Origin: Pelodera strongyloides
Lineage: Eukaryota; Nematoda; Chromadorea; Rhabditida; Rhabditidae
NCBI GenBank assembly: GCA_036852015.1
Contig: JAANDG010000178.1
Location: 124,001-188,000, forward strand
Length of the DNA: 64,000 nt
Direction of reading: 5' to 3'
Positions within the stretch are counted from its first letter, which is position 1; each line of letters begins with the position of its first letter. Shown piece after piece: positions 43,431 to 56,213 of this stretch. Under the pieces are notes generated by a model. That model did no database searches and was not told the origin of the DNA. It saw only the letters and a program-made list of their open reading frames with translations. A program made the translations under genes and the position numbers.

Positions 43431-43862
43431 CTAGCGACTGCTAACAAAAGGTGGTATTTTGAAAGATTTCTACCAGTCTCTATATATAGGCATAGAGGTT
43501 AGTAAGCAGTTCTTATTTTCAATATGGTCATGCATACTTGCTTATAGTTTTTAACTTTTTCAACTACCCTATTACAATTAGTGAGCACAGTTGGTTCACA
43601 ATGCAGTAGAAATTACTACACTTCTTTATTTTTATTTTCATTATTTTCCTAATGATATTGAACGGACGGCTTTAGTAACTTTCATATATATGGTATGCAA
43701 ATGAATGTAATTAGATAAAAAAAACGCGCGTATATTTTCACGCACTATCTGTGAATACAGTTCAAATCAAATGTCACAAACCGTATGCTATACCGCTCTA
43801 ATTTCTAATTTCTTCTTTGATTGTTCTTATTTCATTGGCTCTGCTAACACGAATCTTTTCAG

Positions 43863-44812
43863 ATGTTTACGGTGTACCTATTGTTACTGGCTTCATTATT
43901 TGTTATAATCTCAAGCTACCCGGCTTCAAACTACCAATACCCATACACAAATCAGTATCAGCATAGCGCCGCTATACCTGCTCAAGCTCAGAGTTCGGTT
44001 CAAACATCGAACTCACAGAATAACCAAGCTACCGCTGCTCCTACTACCTACCAGTACACCTCTGCTATCCCAAATGCCCCAGGGTATCAGTACCCTAATC
44101 AAGCCTACCAGTACCCGCCAGGGTACCAATACCCAGCTACCAATCAAGCCTACCAGTATCAGTACCCTGGTACCACTAACCAACAAGCCTGGCAGTACAG
44201 CCCAGGTCATGAGTACTCTACCGGTTACTACCCATTTAGCAGTTATGTATCCAGATTTCCAAACTATTTTACCGATCGATTTGTTACACCGTACTCAGGA
44301 AATGGAGGATACCCGGGTAAGTTTCTAAATAGTTTTGTTAGTATACATTTTTTTGGTAAGTACCCTACGCCTAAGCCTAAGCCTAAGCCTAAGCCTGAGC
44401 CTAGGCCTAAGCCTTTCGAGTACCACACACTTATGCATAAACATTGCAATTAGAGGTATAAAGTAATTAGACCATGGTTTTGTTAATATTATACGATAGC
44501 GACATGTAACTGACTAGAAGTTTGCGACATGGAAAGAAACTTTGCGAGATACATTAGAACGTTTTATCTTCCCGTGAAACATAAGAATTTCCAAAAAAAC
44601 TTATTGTATATACGAATTAGAGAGAAATTGAGAAGCAGAGAGAAAGAGAGAAAGAGAGAGAGAGAGGGACAGAGAGAGAAAGGGAGAGAGAGAGAGAATA
44701 ATTACAGTACTATATTTCAGCCAATGCCAACCCGGATTACACGCATACAAGATGGGGACGGCCTTTCCAAGGCCAGGGAATCTTCACTTCAATTCTCGAC
44801 ATACTAATATAA
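43863..44812 (+). CDS. Secreted Tyr/Gln/Pro-rich low-complexity protein, paralogue 2, 181 aa
   Basis: Exons 43863-44316 and 44721-44812, joined in phase 1 as in paralogue 1. The ATG follows a CTTTTCAG acceptor directly, so the 5' end is made by cis- or trans-splicing. A signal peptide (LLLLASLFVIISS) is followed by a Gln/Asn/Ser segment (SNSQNNQATAAP) absent from paralogue 1, then YQYP repeats, and the shared C-terminus GRPFQGQGIFTSILDILI. The intron contains a telomere-like (GCCTAA)n tract (44364-44414) and a GA microsatellite. Function unknown. The conserved C-terminus against a drifting repeat body suggests the tail is the constrained part. Confidence 0.85.
44364..44414 (-). repeat. Interstitial telomeric repeat, (GCCTAA)n with variants
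   Basis: About eight units, the last ones mutated (GCCTGA, GCCTAG), inside the intron of secreted paralogue 2. If the intron were retained, the repeat would read as a run of Pro-Lys. Confidence 0.9.
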
Positions 44813-46254
44813 TCAAAATTTTTAGTTATTTTATGTACGTCCAGTTATATAAATATTTTAAGTACAATAACATCTGTATCATGTCTGACGCGCAACAGAT
44901 GCATGTCGCATACGCCGACCAGGTTTTTGAGTAACTCTGATTCTAATTGTAAGCACCGATTGTTCGACTACGGTAATGGCTTACAAAGGAATTGGTTACT
45001 CCCACTAGCCTACGATTTATTGACGCATCACTTCTAATTACTGTAACTCCCACGCCAATTAGTATACTAAGAACTCAAGTGTCATTATACTACAGTAACT
45101 CGCATGCTAATTATTATACTGCTTCATCCCAAATTCTAATTAATTGCACCTCGCAAGACGATCATACGGAAACCATATCCATTTATTATAAAACCAGACG
45201 GCTATCGCCGCCTGAGGCGACTTTCAGAGTCTAAAATGCAGGAACATCGTTTTTTATGTTCGTAATAAATGTTATGTTATGTTAACATCAGTGAGCACAC
45301 TTATGTGAAACGTTTGCAGCTTGCAGCGTATCTTGAAAAATCATGAAATGAAATTCCAATTTCGCTTGCTCAAGACGGGGCGCCGGCTTTCCTTTTATAG
45401 CCTTTACATATTCAAATTTTCGTTGCGTTCACATGCGGGGCTTCAAACAAAAAAGTAAACTCTTCTCCTTTATATAATAAGATTTCTTAAACAAAAAAAA
45501 ACACGCCTGACACCAATATAACTATTTAACCCGGTATTCTAAAAAAAAGCGAAAGAAAGAAAAATGGGATATAGTAATGCGCTGAATATACAAAAAAAAA
45601 ATGAAAAGACAGCATACAATAGTCCCAAATCACAGATTGAACTTGTTCCTTGCAAGCGGTATAACAGCTGGTTTTTGCAATTTGTATGCTAATGAATACC
45701 GACTTCAAACTCGCGCATCTATTACTACATGGGAACACTGCGTCCAAAACAAGTTCTAAACCCGGATGTTATACCGCTTTAAAAAAAGTCAGATAGCAGA
45801 TACTACGACTATTAACTCAAGTAATAGCCTCGGGAATCTTATTGACTAATTATCTTACACTTAGGCTCGGAGTTAAACATCTAATTGTACATCGACTAGG
45901 CTAAATCACTTATTTTTAAACTTGACAAAAGATCCAGCACAAAAAAAAACATTGCACAAAAACAAGCATTCACTCAAGCCCCACCACCCACCCCACATCA
46001 GTAATAACCAACAAATAATTTAGTGCCTGTTTACGGTTGTTCATGTGTTTCTTTCATGTATGGCTTGATGGCGCGCAGCTAGGAGCGCCGCGAAAGACTG
46101 GCGCGCAACTGTTATCGTCAACTAAGCAAGTTGAAGCTACTGTATGTAATTAAATATGCCTTACTAATCTAATGAAAGAATAGAAATGTATAATTCAATC
46201 GATATTAAATCCAGTAATATTGAATCAATATCTCATAATTCAATCGATAATTAA
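44813..46254. other. Intergenic region
   Basis: AT-rich with one MITE-like foldback at about 45655-45782 (GCGGTATAACAGC to GATGTTATACCGCTTTAA) and a GC patch near 46065-46105. No supported exon; convergent genes lie on both sides. Confidence 0.5.
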
Positions 46255-49200
46255 TCAATCCTCATCTTCCGAACTCTCACTCAATTGCAGATCGTTCATC
46301 AAATCTTTTTCGCGTTTTTGAGTGGAGAACGATTTAGAGATCTGAAAATACCACATCAGTTTCTGCTAGGCTAGGTTTTACTGAAGAACATTTTTTTAGA
46401 TATACAAGTGTAGCGGGCAAAAGTTAAAATAAAACTTTGTGTTAGGGTTTATTTAAAAAAAAACATAAAAAATGTAGATAGTGCCCACCCATATGGGTGT
46501 GTGCTTATGCTAATAAATGCTTAGATGTTTAATGTTTAAATACTACAGTCAAAGTGTAGTGAAGGAAGTTAAAATAAACATCAACCACTACCAAATCCAC
46601 CGTAGAATAAATTACACCAAGTTTACTGTAACTTCAAATCAAATCATTTGTGAGAAGCTCCCCTCAATGACAAAAATAAAATAGATGGAGGCAATTAGCA
46701 ATTACCTGTGCCGGTTTTCTACTCGTCTGATCGTCTAGCCCGTCAAAAGATGGCATACTATCCAGTGGAGCCCTAGTAGGAGGAGGCGGTGGCCGTGCTG
46801 ATACCGAAGGACCTGCATCTACTCCAGTCATTTCACTCTCCAGTTGTTCTGAAAACCGATTTAGTTTAGTTAAAGCGAAATACGAGCCGGCTTTTGAAAC
46901 GCCTCGTGGACAACTGAATTCTTACGCATTTATGCTAATTTGCTCGATTTTTTATTATAGTTTATGTTTATTTGCATAGGCTGCATAAGAATGCTGGTGT
47001 ACTCGGTGTTTCGAAAATAGACCGGTATTTCGCTTTACCATAACATAATTATTCTCGGTCCATTGAACATGTATAATGGAAGTCTCAAAATGTTTCAGAA
47101 AGGGTATATTGAAAAGAAAACGTTTTTTTTTTCAAAACGGCCTCAAAACCAGTAACCCTAACTAAAACCCTAGAATAGGAAAACATACTACGCAATTGTT
47201 CGTCATCCACATCGCTATCCTCTGCAGCCGACGAGTCAGAGTTGCGGCCCTTCTGAAATAAATACGAAACTTTACGGGTGGGCCAAACGCATTACATGGT
47301 AACATTTTCTACCGTACCGTACACGTACAAATGATCTACCATAATGTAAGAGAGATCACATAATAAATGGATTACACACCCTAGAACTTGTTATATTTAA
47401 TACGCACTCCAGTGCTTTACGCGTAAACATGTTCACAGTTATGTGTGTTTATCTCTTTACTTGCCATTGTTTGTATGATAAATTGTATTGCGTTGCATAC
47501 ATAGTTATATATCCTAGTCCACGACATGCTGTAATCCTTGAGAGTTCGTCAAATGAGCCTACACATATATCCTAACCCTATTCGGTGGTCAGTGGGCGTG
47601 TGCACGAACACCGGGAATATGCTCCCAGCGCCCAGTGGGAGGTGATAGAAAGAAAGGGATCACACGAAACAGAGACACACACATAGGCAAATTCTCCCAA
47701 CCGGGGAGACTCCCACTCTTCGTGCATACGGCACCTGTTCACACTCGAAAGTTGGCTCTAAACGCACATTATACGAGAAAAATGCATAAAACGCACATTC
47801 GAGCGGGAATCGGATTCCGAATCAGAAGAGCTTTCCGACGATGCCGATGATGAGTCATCCATATGTGGCAGGGGCGACGAGCTGCCGCCCTGAAAAGAGA
47901 GTATCTACTATGTACATGAAACTATGTAGATAGCAATCCCTCATAACGACCTTGAAGACCCAGTAATTTATCAAATGAAACTCGTCATCTACATAAAAAC
48001 GTATCAGAGTTTCCAAGCATTTCGTTTTACGTTTTTTTTATGTATTTGTTCACGCTGTATTATTTCGCTTTCGAAAATCCCTTCATAGACACTCAGTGAA
48101 ACACTTCGTTTCCTAATTCATTTGAACTACTAACTACTAAAACTACCATTTGAACTAGGAAAGAAAACCAAATGTTTCAGCGTGTATATGACGACAACGT
48201 TCGTGTTCATGTGGTGTTCTTGTCGTGTTCTCTGTAGCTTCAAATTGATAATCACTTCAATCGGTAAACCACGCCTTCCTTACCTGTGCCTGTGACGATG
48301 CCGGCGCTGGCCTAGAAGACGACGTCCGCAGGTCTGCAATCTTTGCTCGTAAAACCTGCTCCGTCGATGGATCGTTATCTCTGAAATCGGAATAATAAAT
48401 CCTCAAAAATGTACTACCTGAAATTTTTTTTAAATCAAATCATCAATCAATGAACCAATCAATTTTATCAACTAATGAACATCAATGTTGAAAACATCAA
48501 CAATTTCGATCCATGTATTGTCATTGGTGAATTGGTCCAAGAGACATTCAATAGATACTCAAAAGCCCACAACAAAACGTAGTACGTTCAAGACAAACAT
48601 ACAGTACCTCGTTTTCTTCACATTGATATTACTGTTCAACTTTTCCAGTCGTACTGTTCCGGTTCGATGGTCGAAGAAGAGAAGACACTCCTAAGTATTC
48701 ATATTCACTACAGACACAGAAGACAATGGGGTTTCCAAGTATGGTATTATGGTATGTATGGTATTAAGGTATGTATGGTATCGTGGTATGCATGGCATGG
48801 TATTATGGCATGTATGGTATTATCGTATGTATGGTATTATGGTATGTATGGTATGGTATCATGGAATGTATGGTATTATGGCCTGTATGGTATTATGGTA
48901 TGTATGGTATTATGGTAAGGATGGTATTATGGTAAGGATGGTATTATGGTAAGGATGGTATTATGGTATGTATGGTATTATGGTATGTATAGTATTATGG
49001 TATGTATGGTATTGTGGTATGTATGGTATTATGGTATGGTACGTACAAAGTATGGTGAAAATTTACAGGATTTTATTTTTTATTTTTTACATTATATATG
49101 CAAGTTTCGTGCAGAACTACGGTAGTATTGACAGAATCACACCAAATGTTTTAGGATACTTGGAAACGCCATAAGTAAAAAAATAAACCACCGTACAACG

Positions 49201-50467
49201 AAACCAAATACACTAATATCCACAGCAGCAGACTACAACGCCATACAATTCTATAAGAACTTCAGCAACACCGGCTACACTTCAAACAAAACAAGCAAGC
49301 AAAGGCATAGGTTCCAACGATAAACTCGGGTCTACAGAAACCACACATTGCGACGTAAGTAGCAGTTCCTCCAAACTCAAACACTTCAAGTTAAACTAAC
49401 CTTATCTGCCTTCACTGGCTTCTGTGCTCCCTTGTACACGGTCAACCCGTCATCACCGGTCGGTACAGCCACCTGGAATACATAAAGTGAATTACAGAAG
49501 CTTAGAATACAGACTTATTTATGTTCCCCCGTTCTCCGCCAGTAGCATGTACTCTGTGGAACCACATCTTTACTAGCTGGAAATATAACTTCTTCTTCTT
49601 GTTTCGTCATGTTTCAAGAAATATTTATATTTCCCGGACACACCGCCAATGCACTGGTGCTTCCAAGCTGCAGAGCCTCTACATTGGGAATAAATATGTC
49701 CGACGCGAAAATTCACAGCACAAGGAATCAGGATAAAACAAAATCAGACTGTATTCATTCGGTCTACCTAATCAAACAACTAATATTTCTTAACAACGTG
49801 TGTTACTGTTGAAAGGGTAGAAGAACTTGAAGAACTGAGCATTATCAAACATCGAGAAACATACTCAATCTAATGCTGTCTTACCTTCATATGCCCACGC
49901 CACTGGGTTTGAATGTATTAGCCTTAGGATAAGATTTGAAAACCATAATAGATTACAAAAAGTTCGAGATAATAAGTTCCTTACCTGTACTCCATTTCCA
50001 CCGAATGCAATGTACGACTCGCTATCACTGGCGGCCACCGACTGCGGTTTGAAGTCATCTAAATTACAGTAAAACCTAGAGATTTATTGAAAAAACCTAG
50101 ATACTTACAGAATACAATGGGCTACAAAACCTTCCACACATCACATTACATATTAGCACTTAGCAAGTAATTTACCAATTTTTATGCACATGATATAGAT
50201 GTCGTAATTCAACACGCTGAAGGGGAATTACGCTTTTCGCATGCAAATTATACTCCGTTCCAATCCTACCACCGTGTACACCAATTATATACTTCCAGCT
50301 ACGATTACTCTAAGTATCACACATTTAGGCTTAGGTACGGTTACTACCGACATCTCAAATCACTTACACCTGAGCGTATGATAAGTTGGCGGGTCCCTTT
50401 TCTGTGAGAACGTTGCTCCCAGTCGAAGTTCATAATCACCGGGTGGTATATCCTTCGCCTCGGCCAT
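46255..50467 (-). CDS. eaf-1: ELL-associated factor (EAF), 269 aa
   Basis: EAF proteins bind and stimulate the RNA polymerase II elongation factor ELL in the nucleus. Exons in transcription order: 50467-50368, 50058-49985, 49472-49401, 48690-48608, 48380-48284, 47889-47797, 47252-47192, 46848-46706, 46341-46255; all phases agree. The N-terminal EAF domain is complete: YELRLGATF, TYHTLRYDFKP (the donor GTAAGT at 50367 restores the Tyr), ECLLFFDHRTGTVRLEKL, then NSNINVKKTR. The middle is Ser/Asp/Glu-rich with a poly-Pro stretch, as in transactivation regions. The C-terminus KDLMNDLQLSESSEDED matches the family's conserved acidic tail. A TGTAG acceptor lies 6 bases before the ATG. It is last in a run of four minus-strand genes. 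Confidence 0.95.
46870..47037. mobile_element. MITE, CCGGCCGG family, diverged
   Basis: TTAAAGCGAAATACGAGCCGG at the left and GACCGGTATTTCGCTTTA at the right, about 168 bp. It sits 22 bp upstream (in transcription) of eaf-1 exon 46848-46706. Confidence 0.7.
48740..49050 (+). repeat. GGTATTATGGTATGTAT minisatellite
   Basis: About 18 imperfect units of 16-18 bp (GGTATTATGGTATGTAT and variants with GGTAAGGAT), about 310 bp in total, in the third intron of eaf-1. The Met/Val/Trp/Tyr-rich plus-strand ORFs here are by-products. Confidence 0.9.
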
Positions 50468-51533
50468 ACCTTCCTACAATATAACAAACATATAATCAGA
50501 AAATATATAACAACATATAACTTATGCTATGCTAGACAGACCATAAAAGTTAACAAATAATAACATAAATATGACACGCATCACTCCGTTACTCCATCCA
50601 TACCGTACAGCATCCACATCGACAAGAGACAATTATGAAGAGTATAGGTATTTCGTGTGGTAACAAACCACTAAATACAAATAAGACAAAACAATGTACA
50701 GTAGGAATATTTATAGAAAATTTGAACCTATGTCAATATTGAGACCGTAAACCAAGTGAGATACATTGAAAGATCAACCACGAAATCGAAGAAGAAGAAA
50801 ATAGATTAAAGCGAATTGCTAGCCCCTTTGGAAAATTTGCATATGATAAGCAAATCCTATGTATCCTATGCTAATTTTGTACGATCGTCCACGGCAATCG
50901 TACAAAATTAGCATAGGATACATAGGATTTGCTCATCATATGCAAATTTTCCAAAGAGACTAGCATTTCGCTTTAAGTACAAAATCAAACCAAGGTGATA
51001 CAATCCTTAACATTCATGTAAAACACTATGAGTGAAAGGGTGAGATTGAGCAAAAGACACCGGCAATAATACGATCGATAAATAAGTGAAACTTAAGCAA
51101 ACAACTGGTAAGAGACTAACTATTCGACGTGTAATATTTAACTCCTCTGGAAGGCAAAATCTACACCGCTCATATGAAACCAAACGCACGCACTCTCGCA
51201 TACTGACACAGATCAAAAAGAAAGTTTAAAAAATAAAGACCGAATCAAGAAACAAAAATCATCAAAGAAATAACCCTTACTTACAAATGCATCTCCAATA
51301 ACACACACAGCGGATTGGTTCTATTAATGAGATCAAACAAACATGTGTCAAGTCGAGAGAAGAACACAAAAAACAATATCCAAAAACAGAGATCGCCTCT
51401 TCAGATGTGGCCGAAACATAACGTTTCGGGAAATATGTAAATTATGCCTTTAGAAAAAATCTGCAATCTCCTCCGAGTTTGTTCTTAACATTTAACATTA
51501 CGCACAAAATTACGCTAAGAAAAATGCTATAAC
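50468..51533. other. Spacer between POLD2 and EAF genes, with one palindrome MITE
   Basis: 1.07 kb between the POLD2 stop and the eaf-1 ATG. Apart from the 171 bp palindrome at 50806-50976, it is AT-rich with no gene recognised. Confidence 0.55.
50806..50976. mobile_element. 171 bp near-perfect palindrome MITE, copy 2
   Basis: TTAA ends and arms nearly identical to copy 1. The centre reads TACGATCGTCCACGGCAATCG instead of GCGATCG..., with the compensating change on the other arm. Confidence 0.9.
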
Positions 51534-54500
51534 TTAAAACCCAAAGCACTTGCGTGTCGCTGTCATATCCTTCAGATTGAGAAGCACCACAGTCTTTGAC
51601 TTGGAGAACTTGGGCACTGATATGAGGAGGGTCTTGCCGGCGGACTTGCCCGGCACCTGTGCTATTTCCGTCTTGAACTCTGGCTGATTACCGGCCACTA
51701 GCACATGGGGAATCGGCCCCTCCATACAGAGCGGATCACGAGTCTTGAACGGAAATCCATCGACCTGGAAGATGTGGAAACGGTAACAAACAAACACGAA
51801 ATTAAAGCGAAATGCTAGCCCCATTGGAAAATTTGCATATGATAAGGAAATCCTATGTATTCTATGCTAATTTTGTACGATCGTCCACGGCAATCGTACA
51901 AAATTAGCATAGGACACATAGGATTTGCTTATCATATGCAAATTTTCCAAAGGGGCTAGCATTCCGCTTTAAGGCTCAATCCCGCCCCTTTCAACCAATT
52001 TGAGAATTTCGTTGGATCGTGTGCGACTTCAGTCATAGAACAATTTCCAGTGATTTGCATAACCTTTCCATAAAGCTTCTCAGTCCTGCTCTCCCTCCTC
52101 CCTCACACACAGTCTTACTCTCTTTCTCTCTCTCTCTTTCTCCCTCACAAATCCTACCGTATCTGGACACGTCGGCGCCAAATGTTGCCAAACGAGGAGT
52201 GATCGAAGAACGTCCATAATGCTCTGACTCGCCGACAACCGTTTCACATCCGTGACACTGTGACCCGAGAGGGCAGTGATATCGAAACCACCTAAAAACA
52301 CAATTTGTATTCGACGATATACATGGATCTTTCAAAATTAAAAATACATTTGCAGAATAGCACTTACAAGTCCTTTCTCAAAAAAAAAAAAACTTTTTTA
52401 CTTTAGGGTGCAATTAAGGCACTAAGGCACCAAGGCAATACAGTAACTAACACCAACCAATTGAAAAGTCGTAGGGATGCGGTGCTAGGGTCAGCATGCC
52501 ACCATTGCGGCCAGCCTGTGGAAGGCAGCATCTGAAATACAGTACACCACTTTTTTTTGTAATCAGGCAGGACAGCATTTATTTTTTGATAATACTAATC
52601 ATTCAAATAAAATATATACATAAAAACAAAACGCATCAAATTCTCACTTGTGAATTGGTTGTTGTGGCATCATCCGCGGAGCCGGGTCACCGCTACCGCT
52701 CATAAGATCCACACTAACCTAAAATCACAGCGTAAAGACCAAAGACACGTTCGAGATGGGCGGAAAACGGGACCACTTGTGTCTGCGTCTCACAAAACAT
52801 CCCTGTCGATCCGTCAATATACATAGCTTTATCCAAAACACCACATATCAAAACATACGGCGCCATATCTTATCTATTTGTACTCAGCTAACACAACCAA
52901 ACAGTTGCAGCACTGAACTATGACGTCCCGAACACACAAATGAAACCAAGTGCCAAAAAAACGGTACCTGTTGGATGAGCTTGACCAACAACGCATCCAA
53001 CTGTTTGAGACAACACACATTGGGTGCTTGCTCTGTTCTCGTCAAGTATCGTGCCGCATTTGCATATTCGCGTGCCTGGTCACCTAAAGAGCATTGATTA
53101 CTGACTGGAAACAAACGAGCCAAAATTCAACAATGTGTATTACGCAAATGACAGAAAGAGATGGTTCAGCCATGAACCACCTCCCAATTAGAATAATAGA
53201 CCCGCCCCCACCCCCCAATTTATGTAATATTCCATTTCCGGAGGTGGTTCGCCGGTGAGCTCGACGGTGCGATCGCGATTAGGCTATGATGTAGAGTACA
53301 TACACTATCGGGCCGATGAACACTCAAATATCAACCAACGTGATGCCTTTAAACTAGTTATATGCTACATAGAGAGCGCATTTAGTAAATAAAAACAAAA
53401 CTTACCAACATCGATGCTTTCTCCTGCAATCACCACTCGGACGACCTGAGCCGCCTTCTGACATTCTACGCCCAGTTCTCCGGCAATCCATCTCGACATC
53501 ATTGAAAAGGCGGCCACCGTTTCCGCATCCTTATGCGCATTGCCGCATAGGTCCAGACCTAATAAAGGAAACTCATTTTTGAAGAGATATGACATATGCA
53601 TGAACTTTCTCTGGAGCTGGACAATGACAGCTGCACTTCAATGTATTAGGTGCTCTGTTCTGAATTTCCTGTGCGGTGGAAAACAATTTGTATACAATAC
53701 ATGGGATTCGACTTCAAGGACATGTTTCAGAATAACATAGCATACTAAACAAACTGTTTCAGCACTATATAAAAATTGAGGAAAGTTGCGAGCAATGATT
53801 CTTTTGCCATTGTAGGTCAAGTAAAACACAGCTACATACAGCTAGTAAGGGTAGATCTTCGAGCATTTACGACTCCCGGAGTCGTAAATGCTCGAAGATC
53901 TACCCTTACTATCTATAATCTTCTCCCATAATGGATCGTATCTCAACAATACATACAGCTAGCCTGTGACTGACCACTAACGCACGTCGTGGCCACCTAA
54001 GATTGTACACACCTACACACTGACACACCACGAACAATATCTGAAAGTCTGAAAGTATTACCTGATAGGAAGACAACATAGGCGTCTCGGCCAAGTTTGG
54101 GTAAAGGTCTCTGAGGGGTCGGAAGCGGCCAGATCACTTTCTCCACTTCAAACACGTCATCGTGAATCTGATAAACGGGGTTTTATTGTATACATTCTTA
54201 GACCTTACATTATCGGAACCTATGATCATAAACGCTGTAGAAATACACCGCACCCTATTACAGGTTCCATTCAGCGGTATAAACCAACCATACATATAAT
54301 ACACATTAAGAAGTAAACCGCCCCTTGTTAGTATGGGATGTTTTTATGCGCATTTCCGTCTTAGGGTTGCCTTTTGATGTAATCAAACCAAATGCATCCA
54401 AACTTCGCACACACAAGGTGAATAGTGAAACTCTACAGTCGACGACAAAGTGATAATTTGAAATTGGAAATACAATAACATAACACCACGTGTCAGTATC

Positions 54501-56213
54501 ATTAGTAGTATTTCAAACCCTAACACTATTTAACTACTGTATCCTACCTGCTTTCCGTATAGACCACATGTACAGCCAGTTGCAACCTCATCGAAACTGA
54601 TGCGACCAGTCAACTAAAGAGGAAAATAAAGATTCAAATTCTACCATTGAGGGAACCCTCTCTGCTCTACGCGGAAGACACAAAGCAATACCGGAACACG
54701 TAGTACCCCGTCATAAGCTTTGAATTTGAACATTGCAGTCGTACAGATGTCTTATTGTCCTTATGCATAAAAGCAAACAACTGGCTCCCACCAAAGCAAA
54801 ACAAAGAGAAAAATATCCAACCTTGACAATCTGCTTCTCGTCCTCAAACTCCAGAAAGTCGTGCTCCCCAAGGGAAACGGGTGCACTGTATGCTTCTTCG
54901 ACGACGAGAGCCTCCTCGATTGCGAGATCCTGAACAATGCAAGGAGCCGGTAAGTAAACTGCGCACTTTTTATATAAATCGAGCGTGGTATGGAAACGAT
55001 AAAACCGTATAAGAGCAAACTATGGCATACTGCTTATTATTAGGACACTCAAATGCAAATTAGCATTTTCCGCACCTTACAGTAGGCAAAACATTTCACA
55101 CAGTACTATTACAACCGGAAAATACGTCTAATTTTCACATAACAAAAACAGCAATACCGTACAAGTACAAAACCAACCTTTAAGACAGAAGGACGCGCCT
55201 TGATTCGCTTTTCTATTGTACCAATGACAAAAGCCTGCAAACAGCATTACTTTCACATAGATTGAGTAAACTATAACGAGTAAAATGACCGTCAAATTGT
55301 CACAGAACTATTAAAGAACCCTTGAAACACAATACTCTCTTCCCTCGTTTTATACTAGCTTTGCTTCCTCGGCTTTTCTAAATGAAACTCTTACGCTTCC
55401 ACTTACTAATGAATGAAACAACAGACAACATTAACCAGTTTGGAAACACTCACAAGACTACATACCGAGTAACGACTTTACAAAAGAAAAAGTAAAAAAC
55501 ACCGTAACCATTTTGCAAAAACTGACGAAATAAATAAATACAATACCATTTTGTCCATTTCCACATTGTCCAGTGTCACAACTTCAATTTCCTCATCAAT
55601 AATATTCTTCGCATTCTCCAATATTCGAGCCTTCATGGTTTCCACGCGCACACGATACAACTCACAGTATTGCAGCTGAACAAGACGTTTAGTTAAAGTT
55701 TTATAAGCGCTGCAATGAATAAGAACAGTGTAAAATTTGTTTTTGAAACGTTTTTTACTCTGTGATGGCTTTTGTGCGCATCTTCCTGATGTAATAAATT
55801 ATTATTATTATTATTATTATTATTAAACGCGCCAAAGTGACCGAATGATGTGTTGTTACATGTGATAAGCGGCGGAATCTGTGACGCATAGTCGATCGTC
55901 TATCCGTGAAAAATGATTAATCATTACTGTCAATAATCCTAATACAACTTACTACTGTAACAAAGCAATATCAGCAAGTGATTATATATTATATATTACA
56001 ACTGTCAATAATCCTAATAGTACTTAATAAAGCAATATCGGTGAGTGATCATAAATTATAGTATTATTGTGAAGAACCCAAAATTAAGCAACATCAGAAT
56101 CAAAAAAAATGGTACTGTACCTGAAAACAATTGTCCGACAAGTCCTCCTTCCTTAGCATGTATCGCTTTGAATGATTCTCATATTCCAACTCTTCACGCT
56201 TCATTTGTACCAT
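51534..56213 (-). CDS. pold-2: DNA polymerase delta subunit 2 (small/B subunit), 445 aa
   Basis: POLD2 scaffolds the catalytic and accessory subunits of the lagging-strand replicase. Exons: 56213-56121, 55675-55547, 55234-55178, 54929-54822, 54613-54548, 54167-54062, 53558-53406, 53083-52968, 52718-52648, 52531-52458, 52291-52158, 51764-51534; all phases agree. Family landmarks: N-terminal LQYCELYRVRVETMKARIL, an OB-fold region with DFLEFEDEKQIVKLTGRI, then the calcineurin-like core DLCGNAHKDAE, VVIAGESIDVG, VSVDLMSGSGDPAPRMMPQQ, LTLAPHPYDFS, WQHLAPTCPDT and the C-terminal IPHVLVAGNQPEF. As in all eukaryotic B subunits the phosphoesterase metal ligands are not conserved. Length fits the family (about 430-470). 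A TTTAG acceptor lies one base before the ATG. Confidence 0.95.
51802..51972. mobile_element. 171 bp near-perfect palindrome MITE, copy 3
   Basis: It lies in the last intron of the POLD2 gene, starting 37 bp from the exon boundary. Same length and TTAA ends as copies 1 and 2, with the TACGATCG centre as in copy 2. Confidence 0.9.
53843..53911. repeat. Perfect 69 bp inverted repeat with one-base centre
   Basis: Two 34-base arms (TAGTAAGGGTAGATCTTCGA... and exact complement) around a single C, in a POLD2 intron. No mismatch is visible. Confidence 0.9.

Noticed and set aside
48667..48952. Met/Val/Trp/Tyr-rich plus-strand ORFs
   Set aside because: They are translation of the minisatellite in an eaf-1 intron, antisense to the gene.
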